Source of the DNA: CAYMUC01 sp964471865
GTDB taxonomy: Bacteria; Actinomycetota; Acidimicrobiia; Acidimicrobiales; Ilumatobacteraceae
DNA length: 54,552 bases
Assembly: GCA_964471865.1 (NCBI GenBank)
Contig: CAYYHU010000011.1
Location: forward strand, 1 to 54,552
Reading direction: 5' to 3'
Shown here: one piece after another, positions 33,272-41,032 of the stretch
Position numbering within the stretch: the first letter of the stretch is position 1
How the letters are laid out: each line of letters begins with the position of its first letter
Translations under genes and position numbers: made by a program
The notes under the pieces: model-generated
What the model was told of the DNA's origin: nothing
Seen by the model: only the letters and a program-made list of their open reading frames with translations
The model's database searches: none

Positions 33272-33703
33272 ATGGCCGATAGCACCGTCACGATCGTGGG
33301 CAATCTCACCCGCGATCCCGAACTTCGATTCACCAACACCGGACGTGGCGTCGCCACCCTCGGTGTGGCCGTCAACCGCCGCTACCAAGTCAATGGGGAG
33401 TGGCAGGATCAGACGTCCTACTTCAACGTGACCGCCTGGGGAACCCTGGGCGAGAACGTGGCCGCCTCGCTGCAGAAGGGAGCCCGCGTCGTGGTGTCGG
33501 GCCGCCTCGAGCAGCGGGAATACACCAACCGCGAGGGCGAGAAGCGCACCGTGGTGGAAATCGTCGCCGATGAGGTCGGCCCGAGCCTGCGGTGGGCAAC
33601 CGCCAAGGTCGAGCGCACTCCCGGCGGTGGTGGAGGTGGCGGCGGACGCTCCGAGTCCAGTGGGCCCATCGATCCCGTCTACGGCGACGAAGAGCCGTTC
33701 TGA
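33272..33703 (+). CDS. ssb: Single-stranded DNA-binding protein
   Basis: A 143-residue SSB with an OB fold (VTIVGNLTRDPELRFTNTGRGVATLGVAVNRRY..., LGENVAASLQKGARVVVSGRLEQREYT). A Gly-rich linker follows, with an acidic C-terminal tip DEEPF that recruits partner proteins. It protects single strands at forks and repair sites. ATG 33272 with CGGAGG upstream is chosen over ATG 33254. Confidence 0.96.
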   Translation: MADSTVTIVGNLTRDPELRFTNTGRGVATLGVAVNRRYQVNGEWQDQTSYFNVTAWGTLGENVAASLQKGARVVVSGRLEQREYTNREGEKRTVVEIVADEVGPSLRWATAKVERTPGGGGGGGGRSESSGPIDPVYGDEEPF

Positions 33704-33736
33704 TCCACCCCTCGTCACATTCTCCAGGAGACACCC

Positions 33737-34141
33737 ATGGCACAAAAGAAGTCGCCTCGGACCCGCGGGCCCAAGGACGCCAACAAGAAGTTCAAGAAGA
33801 AGACCAGCGTGCTCGTCACCGAAAAGGTGGAGTACATCGACTACAAGGACGTCAACCTGCTGACGCGCTTCGTGTCGGATCGTTCCAAGATCCGATCGCG
33901 TCGCGTGAGTGGCAATGACGTTCAGCAGCAGCGGGAGGTGGCGGCAGCCATCAAGAACGCTCGCGAAATGGCGTTGTTGCCCTATACGAAGCGCGTGGCA
34001 ACCCAGCGCACCGGTCGCGGACCGCGTGACGATGACCGCGGTCGTCGTGATGCAGCGGTTGCTGAGAACGACACCGGTACCGAGACCGAGGTGATCGAGA
34101 ACGAGACCGTCGAGACGACCACGAATGATGGGGAGGAGTGA
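33737..34141 (+). CDS. rpsR: Ribosomal protein S18 with extended acidic tail
   Basis: A 134-residue protein whose core (about 27-90, VEYIDYKDVNLLTRFVSDR, VSGNDVQQQREVAAAIKNAREMALLPYT) is S18. S18 is normally 75-90 residues. Here there is a basic N-terminal extension (KSPRTRGPKDANKKFKKK) and a tail of about 40 residues, first Arg/Asp-rich (GRGPRDDDRGRRD), then acidic and Thr-rich. AGGAGA precedes the ATG. The tail runs right up to the rplI start, so it could also serve to couple translation. Confidence 0.95.
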   Translation: MAQKKSPRTRGPKDANKKFKKKTSVLVTEKVEYIDYKDVNLLTRFVSDRSKIRSRRVSGNDVQQQREVAAAIKNAREMALLPYTKRVATQRTGRGPRDDDRGRRDAAVAENDTGTETEVIENETVETTTNDGEE

Positions 34142-34143
34142 CC

Positions 34144-34590
34144 ATGCAGGTGATTCTTCGTTCTGATCTCGATGGCATCGGCAAGCGTGGTGACATCGTC
34201 GACGTGGCCGATGGTCATGCTCGCAACTATCTGTTGCCGCGGGGCCTCGCCCTCAAGGCCTCGCCGGGGGCGGTCGATCAGGCGGCCCGCATGCGTCGGG
34301 CCCGCGATCTTCGTGATGCTGCCGACCGCGAGTCGGCTCAGACCATCGCGCAGACTCTGGTTCCCAAGATCATCACCATCGCGGTGAAGGCTGGTCAGGG
34401 TGGCCGATTGTTCGGCTCGGTCACCACGGCTGACGTCGCCGCTGCAGTGGAGGCTCAAACGGGTATCTCGCTCGATCGCCGGTCGCTGCACCTCGATGAT
34501 GCAGTCAAGTCCGTGGGACAGCATGCGGTGATCGCCAAGCTTCACTCTGAGGTGCAGTTTCCGATCACGATCGACGTCGTTCCCGCCTGA
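34144..34590 (+). CDS. rplI: Ribosomal protein L9
   Basis: A 148-residue L9: N-terminal MQVILRSDLDGIGKRGDIVDVADGHARNYLLPRGLAL, a long connecting helix (QAARMRRARDLRDAADRESA), and a C-terminal domain with GRLFGSVTTADVA. ATG 34144 sits 7 nt after GGAGG; the GTG at 34138 overlaps the rpsR stop. L9 protrudes from the 50S L1 side and aids reading fidelity. Confidence 0.97.
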   Translation: MQVILRSDLDGIGKRGDIVDVADGHARNYLLPRGLALKASPGAVDQAARMRRARDLRDAADRESAQTIAQTLVPKIITIAVKAGQGGRLFGSVTTADVAAAVEAQTGISLDRRSLHLDDAVKSVGQHAVIAKLHSEVQFPITIDVVPA

Positions 34591-34617
34591 TTCGCCCGTT
34601 TGCGGGCCTGGAATTCA

Positions 34618-34647
34618 TCACCCCTGGGGAGTCATCCCCAGGGGTGA
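34618..34647 (+). terminator. Strong hairpin between rplI and dnaB
   Basis: TCACCCCTGGGGA and TCCCCAGGGGTGA form a perfect 13-bp stem around GTCA. The downstream sequence (GTTCGTCTTCCCC) is only weakly T-rich, so this may be a terminator or an attenuator separating the ribosomal operon from dnaB. Confidence 0.6.
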
Positions 34648-34722
34648 GTTCGTCTTCCCCAGGAAGTTCACAGGGTCATACCCCTAGTGATCCCCAGGAT
34701 GGGTGAGCAAGAGTAGGACGTG

Positions 34723-36090
34723 ATGGTGGAGCGTACGAAGGACTCGAAACGGCGATCGGATCAGCGGATCCCGCCCCATAACCTCGAAGCCGAGGAGTCA
34801 CTCCTCGGAGCCCTGTTGCTGTCACGGGATGCCGTGGGCACGGTGGCGGAAATGGGGCTGTTGGCAGCCGATTTCTACAAGCCCTCGCATCAGCACATCT
34901 ACGAGGCCATTCGGGTGTTGACCAGTGCGGGACAGCCCGTCGACACCGTGACCGTGGGTGACGAACTTCGGCGTGAAGGTCTCCTCGACGATGTGGGGGG
35001 AACCGTCGCCCTCGTCGATCTTCAAAACGCCACTCCGGCGGTGTCGAATGTGGGTCGCTATGCCCGGATCGTGCAGGACACCGCCATGCTGCGGCGTCTG
35101 ATCGGCGTCGCGTCACAGATCGCGGAGATTGCCTATGACGAGCCCGATGACGTCACCAAGGCACTCGACGAGGCCGAGTCTCGAGTGTTCGAGGTCGCTG
35201 AGCGTCGGGTCACCGATACGACGCGTGCGCTGTCGGATCTGTTGTCACTGACGATGGATCAGCTCCAGGAGACCTTCGAACGTGGCAGCACCATCACCGG
35301 CATCGCGACCGGGTATCACGATCTCGACGAATTGCTGTCCGGTCTTCAGCCGTCGAGTCTGGTCATCGTCGGTGCTCGACCGGCCATGGGAAAGTCGGCG
35401 TTCGCGCTGGGGATGGCGACCCATGTCGCCCAGACCTCGAATCTGCCGGTGCTGTTCTTCTCACTCGAAATGGGTCACGCCGAGCTCGCACAAAGGATCC
35501 TGTCCTCTGAAGCGCGCGTCGATTCTCAGAAGTTGAGAACGGGACGCCTGACCGAAAGCGATTGGTCGAAGGTGGGTCGAGCGATCGGGCGCCTGGAGAT
35601 CCCGTTGCATCTTGACGACAACGCCAGTGTGACCGTGATGGAGATTCGGGCCAAGGCCCGCCGTATGAAGGCCCGGTATGGAGGTCTCGGTCTGATCGTC
35701 ATCGACTACCTGCAGCTGATGCAAGGTCGTTCGAGTGCTGAGAATCGTCAGCTCGAAGTGTCGGAGATCTCGAGAAACCTCAAGATCCTGGCTCGCGAAC
35801 TCGAGGTTCCGATCGTCGCGTTGAGTCAGTTGTCGCGAAACCTCGAGACCCGGTCGGACAAACGACCGATGCTCGCGGACCTGCGCGAGTCCGGTTCGTT
35901 GGAGCAGGATGCGGACGTGGTGGCCTTTTTGTACCGCGATGAGGTGTATCACCCGGATACGTCTGACAAGGGCATGGCCGAGGTGATCGTGGCCAAGCAT
36001 CGTTCCGGTCCGATCGGAACACGAAAACTGGTCTTTTTGGGCCCGTATACCCGTTTCGACAACGCCGCCCGCAGCGGTCTCGACGGCTGA
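34723..36090 (+). CDS. dnaB: Replicative DNA helicase DnaB
   Basis: A 455-residue hexameric 5'-3' helicase. The N-terminal domain (about 12-115) has PPHNLEAEESLLGALLLSRDA. The RecA-like C-terminal domain has Walker A GARPAMGKSAFAL, the H3-type segment LFFSLEMGHAELAQR, Walker B LIVIDYLQLM, and the DRPMLADLRESGSLEQDAD-type motif 4. No intein. ATG 34723 follows AGGA; GTG 34720 is an alternative. DciA (8.2-8.5 kb) is its likely loader. Confidence 0.97.
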   Translation: MVERTKDSKRRSDQRIPPHNLEAEESLLGALLLSRDAVGTVAEMGLLAADFYKPSHQHIYEAIRVLTSAGQPVDTVTVGDELRREGLLDDVGGTVALVDLQNATPAVSNVGRYARIVQDTAMLRRLIGVASQIAEIAYDEPDDVTKALDEAESRVFEVAERRVTDTTRALSDLLSLTMDQLQETFERGSTITGIATGYHDLDELLSGLQPSSLVIVGARPAMGKSAFALGMATHVAQTSNLPVLFFSLEMGHAELAQRILSSEARVDSQKLRTGRLTESDWSKVGRAIGRLEIPLHLDDNASVTVMEIRAKARRMKARYGGLGLIVIDYLQLMQGRSSAENRQLEVSEISRNLKILARELEVPIVALSQLSRNLETRSDKRPMLADLRESGSLEQDADVVAFLYRDEVYHPDTSDKGMAEVIVAKHRSGPIGTRKLVFLGPYTRFDNAARSGLDG

Positions 36091-36133
36091 AGCATCTGGT
36101 CGGGCTGGGGGTGGAAGTCCCCGGCCATGGCGC

Positions 36134-36139
36134 CACACT
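36134..36139 (+). promoter_or_regulatory. -10 element for small membrane protein gene
   Basis: CACACT with 6 nt to GTG 36146; no Shine-Dalgarno, consistent with a leaderless mRNA. Confidence 0.35.
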
Positions 36140-36145
36140 TCAAGG

Positions 36146-36352
36146 GTGTTTCTCGGAGAAGACCTCCTGGCGTGGTTGGTCCTCGCCCTTGGTGGCGCAC
36201 TGTTCGTTGGCAACCTTCTGGCGGTGGTGAAGCCCCCGCCGACCCGAACCCCGGATGGGCCTGTGCGCGCTCCGGTCGGTCGAAGCCTCCTCATGGGCGC
36301 AGTCGGGTTTGTCGCAGCACTGTGGGCGTTGGGCTCCTTGGTCTCGGGCTGA
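36146..36352 (+). CDS. Small two-helix membrane protein, unknown
   Basis: A 68-residue protein with a helix at about 7-26 (LLAWLVLALGGALFVGNLLAV), a Pro-rich cytosolic loop (KPPPTRTPDGPVRAPVG) and a second helix at about 47-66 (LMGAVGFVAALWALGSLV). No family recognised. The leaderless-type promoter and membrane composition make it a believable gene. Confidence 0.6.
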   Translation: MFLGEDLLAWLVLALGGALFVGNLLAVVKPPPTRTPDGPVRAPVGRSLLMGAVGFVAALWALGSLVSG

Positions 36353-36530
36353 GCTCTCGATACCTGGCCCACGATCTCGATGATTCGCAGCCTCGCGGGG
36401 CGCATGGTCGGAAGTCTCACCGATCGCGTAACAGCAGCGTAACAACTTTGGGGATAGACCTGCCTGGTTACCGGATGCCATACTGGTGATGTCGCCGAGG
36501 GCGTTCGGTGACATGACAGGAGGTCGCCGC
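36353..36530. other. Intergenic region before TetR gene
   Basis: Contains CATACT (36479-36484), a possible -10 with a leader of about 40 nt, and AGGAGG (36518-36523) 7 nt before GTG 36531. Nothing else recognised. Confidence 0.4.
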
Positions 36531-37115
36531 GTGTCACTCCGTGAACGCATCCTCGAAGAAGCCATACAAGCCGTCGATGCCTTCGGACCCGACGGATTGC
36601 GAGTTCATGAGATTGCGCGCAAGGTCGAATGCTCGGTCAGCGCGTTGTACGTTCACTTCGGAAGTCGTGAAGGTCTTGTGGAAACGGCCATGACGGAGCG
36701 CGTTCGGCGTCTCGATGGTGGCTCGCTCGAAGGCCTGGCGGATCGCCTCGATCGGTGCAAGAGCCCACGATCAGCGCGAACACTCATGGCCGAATACGTC
36801 GCGACTGTGGGGTCGCCGGATCAGATGCCTGCAGTCTTCGCCCGAACGGAGCTCGTGGCGCGCTCGCGGCCCCGCGGAGAGGCCAACGGCACCGTTGCCG
36901 ATGTCGATGACGAGCTTCAGCAGCGACTCACCGAAGCGATCGTCGCGGCTCAGCAACGCGGCGTCATGCGTTCCGACGTGGACGCGACCAGCGCGGCGCG
37001 CCTATTGCGATCACTCCCTCTGCTCCATGCGGTGGCCGCCGCCGAAGGTGCCCAGGGTGATCGAAACTGGAATCGCACCGTGGTGACGGCCCTCGACGCG
37101 GCACTGATCGCCTGA
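36531..37115 (+). CDS. TetR-family transcriptional regulator
   Basis: A 194-residue protein beginning MSLRERILEEAIQAVDAFGPDGLRVHEIARKVECSVSALYVHFGSREGLV, a TetR HTH. The C-terminal helical domain has ELVARSRPRGEANG. GTG 36531 has a full AGGAGG at 7 nt; upstream GTG/ATG codons at 36486-36489 lack one. It is convergent with the serine-hydrolase gene 5 nt away. Target unknown. Confidence 0.9.
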   Translation: MSLRERILEEAIQAVDAFGPDGLRVHEIARKVECSVSALYVHFGSREGLVETAMTERVRRLDGGSLEGLADRLDRCKSPRSARTLMAEYVATVGSPDQMPAVFARTELVARSRPRGEANGTVADVDDELQQRLTEAIVAAQQRGVMRSDVDATSAARLLRSLPLLHAVAAAEGAQGDRNWNRTVVTALDAALIA

Positions 37116-37120
37116 CGAAC

Positions 37121-38446
37121 CTACGTTTCGACGACGGCGAGAACGGCGGCGAGAACCTCGTCGGCGAGGGTGCCGACATCGGGTTCGACAGGGATCAGCG
37201 TCGAAGACATCGCCATCGTGATGTCGTACTCGGGTGCATAAAAGGCATGTGATCGGAATCCCAGTGTTCCTCCCCCATGGGAGTAGACGGTGGTTCCCTC
37301 GACGGTGTTCACGCTGATTCCGAGCCCGTAATCCGTGTCGAGGACCGTGGTGGTGAACTCGTCGATACTGGCTGAGGAGAGGATCGTGCCGTCGAACAGA
37401 CCACGGAAAACCCGAGCGACGTCGTCGGTTTGGGCTTCCACTCCGCCACCCGTGAAGGGTGCGGATGTGATGACTTCTTGGGGAACGGCCGTGACCTCGT
37501 AGAACTCGCCGACTTTGGCCGTCTCTCGGTACTCGGCGAGCCCGGGTAGGAGTTCGAATGCCAGGACCAAATCGCCTTGGACATAGGCCGAGGGGACCGA
37601 GGCGGGGGGGAATTCCCGGGGGGTGAGATAGGCGTCATCAGCTCCGACGAGATCGAACAGTTCGTCACGGAGCACCTGTTCAGCGGGCCGACCCGTCACG
37701 GCCTCGATGATCAGTCCGGCCACGACATGACCCACGGTGTTGTAGGAGTACTCCTCGCCGGGGACGTATTGAGGACCGCGCTGCACCGCCCAGTCGACGA
37801 CGTCGGTGGGATCGAGCGGCACATCGAGCCGGCTGCTCATGAGGAAGAAAAAGCCCGGGTCGAAGGCGTACTCGGCGAAGCCGTCTGTGTGATTGAGGAT
37901 CTGAGCCACCGTCAACAAGGGTCCGTAGTCGACGCCGTCCAGGATGTACCCGGTAGCCCAGTCATCTCCGAGGTAAGTTGCCACAGGCGCCTCGAGATCG
38001 ATGAGACCCCGCTCGACGAGACGCAGCACGACCGCTGACACCATGGGCTTGGTCACACTGGCGATACGCCAGTACTCGCCAGGGGCGATGGGTTCCTGAG
38101 TCTCGAGATTGCGAACGCCGTTTTCGACGGTGACCTCGCTCCCGTCGGGTAACAGAACCGTCATCGCAGCTCCCGGCGCACCGTTTTGGGCCTGCCAGTT
38201 CGCCAGGATCTCGCGGAGTTCCCCTTCGAGGACCACCGCAGGTGCCAGTGTCGTCGTGGTCGGGGGAGGCGTCGTCGTCGTGGTCGTCGTGACCACGGTG
38301 GTGGTGACCGCCGCGGTCGTCGAACTCGGTGGTGGTGATGATGTCGTTGGAGAACTGGAGTCCCCTCCGCATGCGGTGGCCACAGCAGCCACGGTGACCG
38401 CAGCGATCATCGACAGGTTTCGGTGGGTGCGGCGCAGAGACGACAT
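37121..38446 (-). CDS. Serine hydrolase (beta-lactamase/DD-peptidase fold) lipoprotein
   Basis: A 441-residue exported protein. The signal ends in a lipobox (VAVATAC, Cys26). A Thr/Pro-rich linker follows (about 30-70). The Beta-lactamase (class C-like) domain has SxxK as SVTK (Ser130, Lys133), the Tyr motif region YSYNTVGH (about 233-240) and the third motif HGGG in VYSHGGGTLGF. Such proteins act on D-amino-acid peptides, esters or cell-wall peptides; substrate not predictable. The ATG has GGAGG just upstream. Confidence 0.9.
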   Translation of the reverse strand: MSSLRRTHRNLSMIAAVTVAAVATACGGDSSSPTTSSPPPSSTTAAVTTTVVTTTTTTTPPPTTTTLAPAVVLEGELREILANWQAQNGAPGAAMTVLLPDGSEVTVENGVRNLETQEPIAPGEYWRIASVTKPMVSAVVLRLVERGLIDLEAPVATYLGDDWATGYILDGVDYGPLLTVAQILNHTDGFAEYAFDPGFFFLMSSRLDVPLDPTDVVDWAVQRGPQYVPGEEYSYNTVGHVVAGLIIEAVTGRPAEQVLRDELFDLVGADDAYLTPREFPPASVPSAYVQGDLVLAFELLPGLAEYRETAKVGEFYEVTAVPQEVITSAPFTGGGVEAQTDDVARVFRGLFDGTILSSASIDEFTTTVLDTDYGLGISVNTVEGTTVYSHGGGTLGFRSHAFYAPEYDITMAMSSTLIPVEPDVGTLADEVLAAVLAVVET

Positions 38447-38745
38447 GGTTCCTCCCCCGGGACGAGCGACGACCAGTGTGTCAGTTCCATCCCCTGACGA
38501 ACGGACTCAACCTCGTGACAGATCTCCGTCAGGACCTTCAGACTCTGTCGACCACCCTGACACACCCCCTCGCGATGATCCTCATGGGTTGTATCCGATC
38601 TCGTTCTCGGGCTCGGACCCGCCCGTGACCGGCCCCACAGGGGCACCGCCGATTCCCCATCATCGACCCTTCGATCCACACCATGACTCGCTGCCCCGGG
38701 CGCGAATCGGTCGGGTCTGGATCACCGACACAAGGAGAACCACCG
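38447..38745. other. Divergent intergenic region
   Basis: About 300 bp between the lipoprotein gene (minus) and the sigma-like gene (plus). Both genes have good ribosome-binding sites (GGAGG and AAGGAG). No convincing promoter pair, repeat or small gene was found by eye. Confidence 0.4.
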
Positions 38746-39354
38746 ATGTCCACCGCCCCCATCTCCATCGACGACTATGCCGTTGAAGTTCATCGGGAGG
38801 TTGTGCGTCTCGTCGCTCGCCGTCGTCGCAGTGACGCATTCGATATCGCTCAGCGAGTCGTGGTGACGTTTCTGTCCAATCCCGAACCGATCATGGCCGC
38901 TCGACCGCGTCCGGTGGATTACGCCCGGGCAGCATCCCGGAATGCCACGATCGCCTTCGATCGCACGGAATCGGCTCAGCGCGGTTCGGGGGCGCGGCGG
39001 TATCGCAGCGACGATCCTGGCGCCGAGCCCGCGCGTCGGGTCATCTCCGGCGATGCCACCGTGGGCGATTCAGACACCACCGTGTTCGATCTCCTCGTCG
39101 ACACGGGCATGGACGTCGAAGCGGTGGTGGTCGATGGAGCCAACCGGCGGGACCATCTCGCTCGATGCATGCTCGGGTTGTCGCGCGATGACCGTACGGC
39201 GCTGTACATGGTGCGCGGGGAGGGCTATGAGGTCCGCGAAGTAGCCCGTCACATGGGGGTGCGTCCCGAGACGATGTCGCGCCGCCTGGCCCGAAGTGCC
39301 GAATCCATGCGGTCCCGGGCCGCCATGACTCCCACGAGGATCGAGACTCCCTGA
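38746..39354 (+). CDS. Divergent ECF-sigma-like DNA-binding protein
   Basis: A 202-residue protein. Its C-terminal part is a region-4-type HTH (RCMLGLSRDDRTALYMVRGEGYEVREVARHMGVRPETMSRRLARSAESMR, about 135-185). Its N-terminal part resembles a reduced sigma region 2 (VHREVVRLVARRRRSDAFDIAQRVVVTFL...YARAASRNATIAF). The two are joined by a long Asp/Arg-rich linker. The classic -10-binding WLYRIA-type motif is not clear. AAGGAG precedes the ATG. It lies 61 nt before the clamp-like fusion gene and may be co-expressed with it. Confidence 0.65.
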   Translation: MSTAPISIDDYAVEVHREVVRLVARRRRSDAFDIAQRVVVTFLSNPEPIMAARPRPVDYARAASRNATIAFDRTESAQRGSGARRYRSDDPGAEPARRVISGDATVGDSDTTVFDLLVDTGMDVEAVVVDGANRRDHLARCMLGLSRDDRTALYMVRGEGYEVREVARHMGVRPETMSRRLARSAESMRSRAAMTPTRIETP

Positions 39355-39415
39355 GCCATGAGCGCTACCCGGATTGATCTCCAGCCTGTCAGGATGGGGT
39401 CGGGAGGCGAGCTGA

Positions 39416-41032
39416 ATGGCATTCCGCATCGGTATTCCACTCGAGGAATGGACAGGAGCGGTGGCCGTTTGCGGCGCTCTGAGTGAGGATGAGCGCAGTC
39501 CACTCGGGTGGGTCCTGGTGTCGAGTCGGGATCAGTCCCGGATCTGGCAGGCCGCTGGGGATCGGATGGCCGTTCGATGGAGAGTTTCGGCTCCCGAGGG
39601 AGCTGAACGCTTTCGCTTACTGGTCTCCCCGGCGATCATCGCGTTCGGACTCGTTGCCGCCGGCGGGGAGAACGAGGCATACCTGAGCATCCCCGATGTG
39701 CCCGAGGGCGACTTTCCTGCTCTCGAAGTCACAGGATCGGGGGGATCACTGATGGTCGACCGCGATCACGGCGTCGCCGATATCGGTGATCTCGATGCCG
39801 TCATGGCCACTGGTGAGCTCGCGGCGTGGGCGGTGGTACCTGCGGGTCGACTCTTGGCCATGGTCCAAGCTCGGACGATACGTGTCGATGGCGATCATGA
39901 GACCTCATCCTCACAGACCGAACCGACCTATCTCTTCGGAGTAGAGGATGGTCGTTTGCACGCGAGCATCAGCTGGCCGGTCTGTGGTGTCACCGAGTAC
40001 AGCGTTCGGGCGGAGGACTCAGACGGTGCGGGCTATGTCGTGGTCGACCCCGAGACCTTCGCTGCGGGTCTGGAGATGTTCGATCCGGACGAGATCGTCA
40101 GAGTATCGATCCCTCGCCTCGTATCGAGTCCGATGGCGGTGTCGGGTCGGGACCTTGATGTGGCGCTTCGCCCCGTGGTGTCCTGGCAGCAAGAGCTCCG
40201 CAGCCGAGTTCTCGACATCATTCGAGAGGTCGCTGGGGCTTTGGCGGTGGAGCGCGACACCGAAGGCGATCACCTTCTCTCCCGTACGGCGGTACCGATC
40301 TACGGGCGGTTACGTCTCGACGCCGATCCTGCACTGTTCCAGGTGTTTGCTGTCCTCGTCGAGGATGTGACAGAGACGCAAGGGCTCCTGGCCGAACTCA
40401 ACGATCTCAACGCCCAGATCGGTTTCGCTCGACTGTTCCTCGCCAACGGTCGAGTCCTGGGTCAGGTGGACCTCGTCGCTGTGACCCTCGATGGCACCGA
40501 GTTGGGTTCCGCCATCGCCCGCTTGACCTCGATAGCGGAGCGGATTTCGCCCATGCTCGCCGCGGTTCATGGAGGTGAGCAGCCCGTCGATCCCTTCGAA
40601 CGTCGCTGGTCGCTCTACCGCGAGACCATCGTGTCCGCGGAGTCGTCGCCTGGTGTCGTTGTGGACCTCAACGGACCCCAAGCGGTCGACCCGTGGCCCT
40701 TTCCCGGATCGGTGCATGTCCTCACCGCGTGGAATCCCCAAGGCGTTCCGATGGGGGAGGCCCGGCATCGGGAGGTGCAGTTGCGCATCGTGGAAGAAGT
40801 TCTGCGCCGAGGGGGACGCTTCGTGCACGGCTCGGGCCGTGCCATCACCGGTGATCACGCCGAACCATCGATCGTCGCGTGGGGAATCGATCGCTCAGTA
40901 GCGATTGCCATCGGCCGTCAGGCCAGTCAGGACGCCGTGTTCGAGATCGACGCCAACGACATCAAGCTCGTGTCCTGTGTCGACGAACGCGTCGAAGCCT
41001 GGTCGCGCTATGGCGACGAGGTCACGCGATGA
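39416..41032 (+). CDS. Three-module protein: sliding-clamp-like, YbjN-like and DUF3293 domains
   Basis: A 538-residue cytosolic protein that I cannot assign to a named family. Residues 1-254 look like two clamp-type repeats: each has an N-terminal helix, beta strands and a second helix. The end (VVVDPETFAAGLEMFDPDEIVRVSIP...LRPV) parallels the DnaN end (FNPEYLAQGVEAVGTDEVTIELL...LMPV). Residues 258-385 (LRSRVLDIIREVAGALAVER, GLLAELNDLNAQIGFARLF) resemble the YbjN/type III chaperone fold. Residues 398-522 match DUF3293 (SVHVLTAWNPQG, HREVQLRIVEEVLRRGG, SQDAVFEID). ATG 39416 has GGGAGG about 9 nt upstream. The 3' end overlaps the convergent trpB2 gene by 11 bp. Domain calls are by eye. Confidence 0.6.
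   Translation: MAFRIGIPLEEWTGAVAVCGALSEDERSPLGWVLVSSRDQSRIWQAAGDRMAVRWRVSAPEGAERFRLLVSPAIIAFGLVAAGGENEAYLSIPDVPEGDFPALEVTGSGGSLMVDRDHGVADIGDLDAVMATGELAAWAVVPAGRLLAMVQARTIRVDGDHETSSSQTEPTYLFGVEDGRLHASISWPVCGVTEYSVRAEDSDGAGYVVVDPETFAAGLEMFDPDEIVRVSIPRLVSSPMAVSGRDLDVALRPVVSWQQELRSRVLDIIREVAGALAVERDTEGDHLLSRTAVPIYGRLRLDADPALFQVFAVLVEDVTETQGLLAELNDLNAQIGFARLFLANGRVLGQVDLVAVTLDGTELGSAIARLTSIAERISPMLAAVHGGEQPVDPFERRWSLYRETIVSAESSPGVVVDLNGPQAVDPWPFPGSVHVLTAWNPQGVPMGEARHREVQLRIVEEVLRRGGRFVHGSGRAITGDHAEPSIVAWGIDRSVAIAIGRQASQDAVFEIDANDIKLVSCVDERVEAWSRYGDEVTR

Noticed and set aside
38220..38390. Repetitive GTC/GTG-rich DNA
   Set aside because: It encodes the Thr/Pro linker of the serine-hydrolase lipoprotein, a common low-complexity linker.
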